From Anthoceros angustus (taxonomy: Eukaryota; Streptophyta; Anthocerotopsida; Anthocerotales; Anthocerotaceae), in assembly GCA_010909165.1 (NCBI GenBank), contig MU008189.1, positions 1-64,000 of the forward strand: a DNA stretch of 64,000 bases, in the 5' to 3' direction. Every line of letters starts with the position of its first letter. The first letter of the stretch is position 1. The notes under the pieces were generated by a model. It ran no database searches and was not told the origin of the DNA. It worked only from the letters and a program-made list of their open reading frames with translations. This document shows positions 23,801 through 32,500 of the stretch, piece by piece. Made by a program: the position numbers and the translations under genes.

Positions 23801-25359
23801 CTTGCCACTCAGGTGGCGGGGAAGTCTTGGCACCGGGGGTGCAGCGTTGGTAGCCGTGGTCTTGCGTCTCTTGGCTCCCTCACAGTCGGCGGGCTCCTCG
23901 GTAGGAGTGTGTGGCGGGTGGCGGGTCGGGGCAGCTTCTGGCTGGGCCCACACTGGTTGGGGCACGGAGGAGGAGGCGGGGAATTTCTTCCCATACTTCC
24001 ACAGGTGGTGAGGGGTCCGTTCAGGGCGTATGGAGTCAGGAATCCTCGATCGTCCTCCTCCGGTCCGTTTGGCTTTCGGGGCCTCCTCCCTCGGCGCCCT
24101 TGCACTCCACTTCGGCGGGCCTCAGGTCCTTTCCGGGCGCTCGCTCAAGCTCTCCTTCCTTGAGGAGCTCGAAATGCCCCATACATGGATCGGTATGGGG
24201 GCGGCCAGATGGCGAGGCTTCTCGGTCTGAGCTTGCGAGCCTCACTAAGCCGGAAATAATCCTTCCCAGTCCGCCTCTTCCCCATTGCGGTAGCGTGCGG
24301 GGAATACCCAGTTATCACCAGGTGATCCACCTTGGTAGTAGGTTCGATGGACAATGATCGGGCCACCGCCCGCCATCAGGTCGGATATCGACCAACGTTG
24401 GTGGTCGTTGCGTCGAGCCTTAGCGCCATTGCGTGGCCTATCTTCCCCTTCGCCTTGAGGGCTCGGCACCCTCCCCTCTTCCTCCTTGGGCGGTTGTAGG
24501 CCGCCCTCGGGACCTCAAGGTCCATCGCCTTGGGTCCTCCAGGAGGTTCTTGGACCGCACCTCCTTATTGACCGCATCTTCCGGCGAACTCCGGACAGTG
24601 ACTCAAATGTCGGACCATCTGGAACACATCCAAATGCCACTCCACCAATTCTCCTTGGGCAGGGCCCAAAGTCCGGATAGCGCGGGTCACAATGTTGCGC
24701 TCCACAAGGTTCCATGGCTCCCAAACTTCCATGAGCTTTTGGGTGCCATCGCCTTCTCCTCCCTTGGTTCTTTGTAGCGCAGCCGAGGCTGGCAGCGCGT
24801 TGCGCCTTCTTCGCGTTGCTCCGACCTCAGCGGTGAGCAGCAGGCGTAGTGTCCCGAGATACCGCCCGAGCGGTGCGGGCGCGAGATCGCGAAATTGTCT
24901 CGAGGCCGGTATTCCCTTGACGCTCGTCGGGAGTAACGGGCGGGCGCCTCTTCACACGTGGCGCAGTGCATGGCTTACCTCGCCGCCTCCGCTTACTGCG
25001 GCCTTTCGCGCGCGTACTACGGTCTTCTGGCCGCGCGTCCGCGGCGTGAATACCTATAACGGCCTCAGCAAGGTTCTGATCTGGCGGTGCATGCCGTTCT
25101 CCACTCGAGTTGCCACGTGGCGTCGCTGGTCCTCACGGCTCAACTCTGAGTTACTTTTGGCGTACTTATCACCTTTGGTCTTGGGTGGGTCCGGACTTAT
25201 CCATTACCGTGGCGCCTACCATAGTAGGTCACAGTGCGTTCCTCACTCGGTCGGAGTATACTCAGTGCCGTCCAGTGCTACCATGCTTATTTCCCCTTTT
25301 CAGCCTCATTTTATCCTTTACTCCTACAAAAAAAACAAAACCCTACCTAATTTCTAACC
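20860..25359 (-). mobile_element. 4.5-kb insertion with 5-bp target duplication, superfamily unclear
   Basis: CCCCA lies at 20855-20859 and again at 25360-25364. Deleting the element and one copy joins the SWIM-gene flanks as L-P-W-G then D-A-V-P-I-L-L-C, in frame, which strongly supports these ends. On the minus strand the last ~800 bp look like an LTR (TATAAG box near 21,431-21,442, AATAAA just downstream, CA at the end), and this block is shared with 1-812. No second LTR or TIR was seen at the other end (minus start GGTTAGAAATTAGG). The body is GC-rich with minus frames encoding charged, possibly coiled-coil segments. It is possibly a LARD-like LTR derivative. Confidence 0.65.
21941..24469 (-). 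pseudogene. gag-like charged protein remnants within the 4.5-kb element
   Basis: Several overlapping minus-strand frames (21941-22657, 22636-23136, 23660-23965, 24145-24469) are rich in Arg, Glu, Ala and Pro; one has E-I-E-R-L-R-L-K-M-E-Q-R-W, a plausible coiled coil. None has protease, RT or integrase motifs. By position (upstream of the LTR-like block on the same strand) they could be a decayed gag-like ORF split by frameshifts. High G+C also favours chance open frames, so the call is weak. Confidence 0.3.
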
Positions 25360-25364
25360 CCCCA

Positions 25365-26571
25365 GGGAAGTCCGTGGTCCACAGTGGCCCGCAGAGCACC
25401 TATTTCATTAGCAGCATCATCCACAAGCAGCAGGGACTCTGCTGTAGTAAGAATCAAAGGTCTTTGCATGCTTTGGTGTACCATCAAGGTGTATAAGTGG
25501 AACTTATACTTATTGGTGCCAAAAGTGGCATAAAGGGAGATCACACTATTGTTTCCAAATTGAAGCATCATAGACCTTTGAAAGGTTGTTTGCACCCTTC
25601 GTGTAAAAGGGCCTGAATTGGAATGGTACCATATGATGTTTCTGTAAGCTTCTATCCACATTCGCACACTTACCTCATCATTCAGATACTATTGGTAAAA
25701 GCCTGTGGTGACAGTTGATGCGATATTATCAATGTCATGAGGTTGAAGGAAGTCATCACGGCAGGGTTCATAACCATAAGCCTATGCTTTCAAATCCACT
25801 TTCTGAACGTGCTCCAAATAAATCTGTCTTTTAGTGTGTCATGCAAAAAATCTGTGTTGGACCCATGCAAGTATCTCAGTACTCACATGAGTAGCAAACT
25901 TGTCTGTGGATTTGCATTGTACAGGAAGCCATGACAAATTTGGCCGGAGTTATCGACATGCTGGTTATGGACAAAACACAACAGAAGATGAGGCCACAAG
26001 CAAGCGCTTGACATCAAAGTGGTATTACCGTGTTTCACACCAGAGAGTCTTAATTTTGCCTTTACGCTTCCTGTGCTTTGAGATGCTTGACAAACAAGGC
26101 CGTGTCGAAATTTGTTTGTCCAAAGGCACACCAATACTTGGTGTGCCTGAGCCAAGACCAGATGCTTTGTCTACGTATGACGCAGTTCCTTGCCTGGCCT
26201 CTTTCCGTAACGCAGGTAGGAACTGAGTGGTCCATACTGTCTTCGTGGAGCAAGTCCTCCACTATATCCCACCGAATGATGGCGACATTAGACAACAACG
26301 GAGTGCTTTTCCCTTCAGTCAACACTTCTCTGCCGATAACAACAGAAGATATCAAATCAAGAATTTTGAAAGGACCTTGTGGTGGTTCCTGTACCTCCCA
26401 CCCAATCGGCAGGTCAAGACCAGATGATTCTACATTCATAGCATGAAATATTCGACACCCGATGGATCGACGTTCACAGTGAGTGCACGGTTGGTGAAGG
26501 CGCTCGCGAGTTTGAGCATATACTATACGCGCAATAAACAGCCTAATAGTGTTCATGGCATCGTGAACCAT
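25365..26571 (-). pseudogene. SWIM/MULE transposase-like gene, 5' fragment
   Basis: The minus strand begins with a 169-residue frame (26571-26062). A frameshifted stretch with S-G-V-K-H-G-N-T-T-L follows, then a frame to 25,365 containing Y-A-T-F-G-T-N-K-Y-K-F-H-L-Y-T-L-M-V and later V-D-D-A-A-N-E-I. MULE transposases have D-x-T/S-F-G-T-N-K-x-K at the first catalytic Asp; here that residue is Tyr, a one-base change. Several stops and frameshifts confirm a dead gene. The fragment ends at the CCCCA target duplication of the 4.5-kb insertion; the next part is at 20,859. Confidence 0.7.
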
Positions 26572-26634
26572 CCGTGAACGGTTTCGTAGGCTTAATTACA
26601 TCCAAGCATCCATAGGATTAGGGGATGCACCTGG

Positions 26635-26694
26635 GAGTATGAGTGATGGGGCCCACGTCGGGCAATCCGGAGTATGAGTGGTGGGGCCCACGTC
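26635..26694 (+). repeat. Two direct repeats, 35-bp period
   Basis: 'gagtatgagtg[a/g]tggggcccacgtc' occurs at 26635 and 26670, immediately upstream of the hairpin at 26,700. Confidence 0.8.
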
Positions 26695-26699
26695 TGCAC

Positions 26700-26758
26700 T
26701 GACGCGCGCATTAATAACTTGATGAGTTTAACTCGTCAAGTTATTAATGCGCGCGTCA
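26700..26758. repeat. Near-perfect hairpin, 27-bp arms, 5-bp loop
   Basis: The left arm 26700-26726 (starting tgacgcgcgcattaataact) and the right arm 26732-26758 are reverse complements with one mismatch, and the loop is TTTAA. The arms combine GCGCGC with an AT core (ATTAATAACTTGATGAG). No ORF or TE boundary explains it, though it could be a MITE-like foldback or a replication/recombination hotspot. Confidence 0.9.
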
Positions 26759-27149
26759 AGGAACCGCGCGGCCTATCTATCGGACCAGAATCTTTCGCTT
26801 ATTTCGTTTAGGGCAGTCACGACGCGGCGAGTCGCTGGCGCGGTGGCACTCGCGGCATCGCTTCGGACATCGCTCGAGGGCCGTTGGGAACACACTTCGA
26901 ACATACAGTGCCTCCTCTTCGATCTGGCGCGATCGGATCCTATGGCGCTTCTTCCTCCTCTCGAACGCATTCAAGCTCTTTCCTACTACTCCATTGCGTT
27001 TGCAAGCAGAGGTGTACGTTGGAGGAGGAGAATGTGCTTGAGCGGGATCATCCATCTTCGGCGAATAAGCGAAGAAATCTTGCTACTAGTTCTCGCATTG
27101 GCAATGGGCCGGGCCTCCCTCAGAACACGCTGCCACTGCCCCCCGGTCA

Positions 27150-27756
27150 TACGCCCATCAGAGAGCAGGCCGACAAGAGCGCCAAGCGGGTGAAGCATGC
27201 GCTGGAGTTTTGGTACAAGCATCGCCATTCCTCAAGTCCAAGAGTCCAATTCGGAGGCTTGATCTGGATACGTGGAACCATGTGAGAGCGCATGGGCTGC
27301 TGGTGAATCAGGAGAGGCAGAGCGGAGAGGTTCTTCTACCGGGTGGAACTGGCTATGGAGGGATTGCACTTTGCCTTCCAATCTGGGATATACACCAGGC
27401 TCGACGAGGATTTGAAGTCCGTAGCCACCAGCGCGATCATGTCTGGAGGTTACGAGGAAAGAATCTTCAACAGCGGAGAGCGAGTGGAGTATACAGGTCA
27501 AGGAGATGCTCATCACAAGGCGGATAGAGGTGTACCTGACCAGAAGTTGTGTGGCGCTAACATGGCCATGTCTCTCTCCTTCAGAAGAGGGCCCTCCAAA
27601 AGCACCTATACATATTACGGCCTGTATTGCATAACCGGATTGGAGCAGAAGCGTGGGACCAAAGGCAACAATATCTACTCGTTTCACATGACCCGCCTCC
27701 CGAGTCAGGCTCCCCTGACATTTTGGAGAAGAAACACCGGACCTTACCCCTCCTAA
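27150..27756 (+). pseudogene. SUVH-like SRA/YDG-domain gene relic
   Basis: The frame ending at 27756 carries the SRA (YDG) domain signature: V-E-L-A-M-E-G-L-H-F, T-S-A-I-M-S-G-G-Y-E, Y-T-G-Q-G, D-Q-K-L-C-G-A-N-M-A-M-S and Y-Y-G-L-Y-C-I-T. SRA domains bind methylated cytosine and occur in SUVH histone methyltransferases and VIM/ORTH proteins. Upstream, in other frames, lie A-K-R-V-K-H-A-L-E-F and R-L-D-L-D-T-W-N, matching the SUVH linker before SRA. The usual G-V-x-V-G-D turn between linker and SRA is missing and the frame shifts there. No pre-SET or SET domain follows. It is a broken, 3'-truncated copy. Confidence 0.75.
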
Positions 27757-27819
27757 TGATCACGAGTTTCTCAGCTGGGTGAAAGGTGTTGAGACAAGTC
27801 GGATTGAAAGAGCTTTGTG

Positions 27820-28035
27820 GCAAATGTCACCAACATCGAGCTTTGAAAGTGCGTAGCTACCAGCTTGCTTGACAGAGAAACTGGTTGCATCACTGAGTTT
27901 GCAAGTACAGTCCTCGTAACCTCCAGATATGATCGCGCTGGTCGCTGCTAACTTCAAATCCTAATCCAACCTGGTGTCTATCCCAGATTGGAAGGCGAAG
28001 GGCATTCCCACCATGGCCAGTTTCACAGTTAGAAA
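27820..28035 (-). pseudogene. Inverted partial SRA fragment
   Basis: Read on the minus strand from about 28,035, it repeats the start of the SRA domain of the neighbouring relic: A-M-V-G-M-P-F-A-F-Q-S-G-I-D, a stop, then D-L-K-L-A-A-T-S-A-I-I-S-G-G-Y-E. After that the frame diverges. Similarity to plus-strand 27,338-27,455 is roughly 80 per cent over about 120 bp by eye, and the two copies face each other about 450 bp apart. Only the first third of the domain remains. Confidence 0.7.
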
Positions 28036-28105
28036 AACATGTCCAACGTGTGGGAAAGAGACTCCCTTGTGAGCCACCTATGTACATATACCCATGGCGA
28101 TTCCT

Positions 28106-28441
28106 TCAATAGCCACCACCAAGCGGCTGGCCTTGCTTATGTCTGCTGCCGGGCTGGCCAGGAGCAGCCTTGTCGTCGCCGGGGAGTATCGGGGGCTCCT
28201 GCTGACTGTGGGATAAAGGGTTTGGCTTGGCGAAACGCCGAAGGGGGCTGTCGGCCTTGGCGTGCCACATGGCCAGCACTTCCTGCGGCTTCTCAATCTC
28301 GCCTGTTGATTGTTGCCGCCTGCGCTTGTCCACCTGCACTGCCGGATCCAGCACCAGCTCCCTATACGCGGTCATACCTGCCAGCCCGAACGCCAGGACC
28401 ACCATAGCCAGAAGCGGGAACAGCACCTTCAATTCTCTGCC
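28106..28441 (-). CDS. Hypothetical small membrane protein (or last exon of one)
   Basis: A frame open to a stop at 28106 encodes one hydrophobic segment (V-L-F-P-L-L-A-M-V-V-L-A-F-G-L-A-G-M), then a short charged part (V-D-K-R-R-R-Q-Q) and a Gly/Pro/Gln-rich tail. There is no ATG at the start of the frame; a splice acceptor (ggcag) directly precedes it at about 28,442, so it may be an internal or last exon, or translation may begin at the Met inside the hydrophobic segment. I do not recognise the family. The composition suggests an anchored organelle or endomembrane protein. Confidence 0.35.
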   Translation of the reverse strand, partial: GRELKVLFPLLAMVVLAFGLAGMTAYRELVLDPAVQVDKRRRQQSTGEIEKPQEVLAMWHAKADSPLRRFAKPNPLSHSQQEPPILPGDDKAAPGQPGSRHKQGQPLGGGY

Positions 28442-28829
28442 TCACACCAACCGAGAGCAGCGGTAGCAGCAACGCATCAGAGGCGTGACATTATGTCACC
28501 CGCAGATTGCACACCACTTCCTTATGCAGAGCGAAGCAAAGAAAAGCAAAGCAGCGCACCACAGACCACAGGATCATAGATGATTTATCTAGAAGCACAA
28601 GCAGGTTGATTGATTGAATGTACAGCATCATCAAGACTTCACTGCCTCACATTTTTTGAACGCAGCATCAGCAGATCAAAGGCACACCACTCCTTCCTAT
28701 ATCTTGGAGGCTATATCCAATCGGAATTTGTGCGTTCTTGCAGGAGGTGCCTTGCAATCCCTCAAACTTAAATACAGTCTACATGATTGCAGCAGCAAAT
28801 TCAGTAGCACAGGAACATTTATCAGTCAG

Positions 28830-29147
28830 GCAATCGGCAGGAAGAGGCCTCTGGAGAAGCAGCAATGATCTTGCCCCTGAGTAGCCGTGGTCATCTGGTG
28901 CAGAGTAATGCCAGGCTTATGTTTCCGACGCCAGAGCCCAAGCCGTTTCACCTCCTTCCCTGGCATGATGGTCGTATCTGCGTTTATGCGGCGCTGAGCC
29001 GCATCTTCCGCCTCCTGGCGTGTCAGATTGATTGCGGTGCGGTATTGCTGCCATCGCGCCAGCACCTGCCGCAGATGCGGCCCCTGTTGATGCCAGGAGA
29101 GCAGCACATCATGTTTAGCAGCAAATCTCTTGAAAGCAGTTGGCCTA
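28830..29147 (-). CDS. Hypothetical exon-like frame, basic protein segment
   Basis: The minus frame reads P-T-A-F-K-R-F-A-A-K-H-D-V-L-L-S-W, then V-L-A-R-W-Q-Q-Y-R-T-A-I-N-L-T-R and E-V-K-R-L-G-L-W-R-R-K-H-K-P-G. The composition is protein-like (amphipathic, basic), and an AG acceptor candidate lies just upstream (about 29,148). No good donor is visible downstream. It may belong to the same minus-strand gene as 28,106-28,441, transcribed divergently from the spatacsin gene. The family is not recognised. Confidence 0.3.
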
Positions 29148-29517
29148 TGGAGGTGGCACTACGAAGGCATCAGCACTGACCGGCTTGTCCTGCATCATTT
29201 TGATCCGGTGCAGCTGAAGGAAGAAGAGTCTGGTGTGAAGAACGATTTCGCGTGAAGGAAGGATGATCTCGTGGTATTGTACCGCTAACGCTTGGAACTT
29301 GCAGCAGGGTGTGGAGATGAGCCGATGAGACTATGAGACGGCACTGGCACATACCTGGTGGTAGCCAAGTGGCTGGACGCACAGCCAGGTGACACGTTTA
29401 CTCCCGTATGCCCCGTCTCCGGAGGGGCTTCCTTGGCTCGCCTACAGCGAACTCATAGTCCTTTGTCTTTCCGGCTCATCGTCTGTGCCAACCGGTGTGC
29501 ATGCACTTAGGATCTCC

Positions 29518-32500
29518 ATGGATGAGGATGACGAGGTCCCCTCCCTGTTGTTGCAGGCTTGGTCTGAGCGGCTACCTCACCTTGCGGACTTCTGTGATGC
29601 TGCTCTCTCTCCATCTCAAGACACACTCTTGCTGCTGCCCCGGGAGGGAGATGTGGTTGTTCTGCCCCTAGGGACCGGATCTGAGGGCTTGATTCCGGAT
29701 GCACATCTTCCTGTGCTACAAAATGTGAAATGTCTGGCATGGGCGCAATGCGAAGGGGATTTGCGATCCGAGCAGCTTCTCTTCACAGCGGGGGATGATG
29801 GCCTGCGTATCCTGGGATGGGATGGTTACCGTTCCCAGGCTGCTGGAGGTGCGCAGCTTCGTTCAGATGTTCAGGCTGGACAGGCCGAGGAATTTCGAGG
29901 GGAGGATTCGAGCTCGGGGTATGAGGAGCAGGGCAGTAGGCCCCTGGCTGGTGAGGGTGGGCTCAGGCAAGCCAGTTCCCGAGAGGGGGAAGGCTTTCAT
30001 GTTCCTTCTGGTGAGGGGGAACTGGAAGATCTTGATGAGGGACTTCGTTTGCGGTTTACAAGGTCTCCCTCGGGAGGAATTGCCTCCACGACGATGTCTT
30101 GTGCATCGCACAGTTTCTCCCGTCTCATCTCTCTTGGGCTGAAGTATCAGGTGACTGAAGAGCATAGTGAGACAAGTTCTGGTCGCCTGGAAGAGGACAT
30201 TGGGAGTGAGGAATACCGCATTTTGGAGATTCTGTCCAGTCCTGGGCACAGGGTTGTGGCACTTGTCTTTGGCAAGCAGGTTGCAGAGAAAAGGCATGCA
30301 TCCAGAGTGTTTGCCGGGAATGACCTCTTTGTGGTTCTTGCTGCTGTGGAGCCGGGTGGATTGAAGCTGTCCTGTTGTGAGAGGAGACCGGAGTGGCGAA
30401 CCATGGACCCTGCAAGTCCGTGGGCAGATTTTACTCTGTCTCGTGACATTTTGGCAGGTTTGACACAGAAGGGACAGGTTTTTCTCTGGATTGCAGGCAC
30501 TGGAAAGTTTTTGTCTTCCATTGATGTTACGAAACGGAGTCTACCACCACAGGTCCAAGGTGTATCGGGCAGTCCGATTGGTAGTTCAAGGAACCATGAG
30601 GGGAAGGAGCTTGTTTGGAGTGGTTTCTCCAAACGGCATTTGTGGATGGAGGGAGCAGAAGGATTGTCAAGAACTCGAGCAGGACAAAATCGACGCCAGC
30701 GGGATCTTGATCCATCCACGGAACGGTATGAGTCCAATGTTGTACACCACTTCACTCGCCTCGCATTAACTGCTGACAGTCGTCTGCTGGCTGCTGGTGA
30801 TGTTTTGGGGATTGTGTTCATTGTCTCCCTAGACGAGGATTTATCAGTTGCCATTCCAGGGGAGAGACTGGCTGTCTCTGGCATACCCTGTGGTGCACAT
30901 ACCATGGCCACGTGGGGTGTAGGAGGCATTGACATTGGACGTTGCACAGCTACAAAATGCCATCAGTGGCTGCATCACCCAGAGAATGCTAAGAATGCCG
31001 CAATAGATGCTGGCAGCCTTCAAAACGAAAACAGTAAGCGCAGAGAATATCTCAATGACATTTCAGCCAGGGAAGTGATTAATAAGATTACTGGAGTGTC
31101 TGAGGGATTGAAGAGAAGACGACGAGAGGTGGTGGTGTGCTCTCATAGAAGTATACAAGACTTCAAGGAGATGGTGATTACTCCTTATGAGGTTGTAGTT
31201 GCGTTATCTTCTGCGGAGCGCATGGAGATAGTCTGCAGTGAGCTGGATGTCCCCAATGGGGTCATGGATGATATCAACCTTGCACAACGATCAGCGTCTG
31301 CTATGCTGCATTGTAGAGGGAAGAAGAAGATATGCAATAGTACAGTGTTACCTTTCTCCTTTTGTGGTTCCCTCTACTTCGTGACTCCCATTGGTCTCCA
31401 TGTTGTGCTACCTCCACTGGCATTGGGTTCAGGTGAATCTATACTTACAAGGCCACATGTCACTGGGCAATGGTGGCCTACTGGTGCCAAGTTTGAGGAC
31501 CTGTTGGATCATGACACATGCCTAGAGCAGGAGAAAAGCCCTGGAGCTTTGCAAAAATGGCAAGCTGAAGTTTTGGACAGAGCACTCATTTATGATGGGC
31601 TGACTGAAACTGAGGAGCTTTCTGTGCAGAACGGGTGGAGCTTGTCACTTTTGAGGTTGAGACGGCTGGAGCTTGGGTTGAGCTTCATCCAAATCAATGA
31701 GATAGAGCAGGCACTGGAAACCCTGATGCGCGATAGTGTGTCAAAGCCTGGCGTGCTGCATACACTCTTTGTGGCTATTGAGCTCATGATTAATGGGTTG
31801 CAAGGTGACAAGGAGCTGGCTCGGTCATCTAAGTTGCTTGCGATGGCAGCTTCCTTTGCTACAAGGTTGATTCAACAGCAAGGCTGGTTGGGACTACTCC
31901 AGCACAACCGGAAGCAAAATCCTGCCGAAATTGCACTACCTGAAGATCAGTTGGTTTCAAGTGAGCTTTCTGAACTGGCGGGCTTTCTGGAACTCATCCG
32001 GGGTCTGCAAGACAGAATGGATAGCCGAGTCACAGATTCTGATCAAGGTCATATCAAAGGTGCGGTGGTGGTTACAGACGAGGTGCCAGTGAGCAAGGTG
32101 ATGACTGTGGTTGGTGGGGAAAGAAAGCTAGAAATTTTGAGGCATTCACCTACAGGTGGCATAAGCTCTGATGGTATTGGGTTAAGGGTGCCGGCCCTCC
32201 CAAGTGCTGTGCAGCAGCTAGGCGGTAATGCATCCACCAGTGGGATCCTTGAGATAGATTCAGCTATGGGGCAGTGTGGGGATGAGATTTCTCTGCTTCC
32301 AGATGGCATGGGAGAGGACTTGCGCATTGTTGCTGTGGAAAATTCTGGCGACATGGTTTCAAGATGGGAGCGGGATAACCTAGATGCTGCAGGAGTGGTG
32401 AAGGATGCACTGCAATCTGGGCGGGTGCCCCTGGCTCTTGTCCAGCTGCAGGCGCTGTATGCAAAGGAAGATGTCCAGCCAGAGACAGAGGACCTCTTTC

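Noticed and set aside
1-28000. CRISPR array, bacterial operon or viral gene cluster
   Set aside because: No regularly spaced repeats and no prokaryotic gene organisation; repeats are transposable-element ends and GC arrays in plant nuclear DNA.
29389-29517. Upstream extension of the spatacsin frame to a GTG
   Set aside because: GTG is not a normal nuclear start, and the family similarity begins after ATG 29518. A spliced upstream exon remains possible but is unsupported.
29863-30947. Long minus-strand frames inside the spatacsin gene
   Set aside because: Shadow frames of a strongly coding plus-strand exon; no family resemblance.
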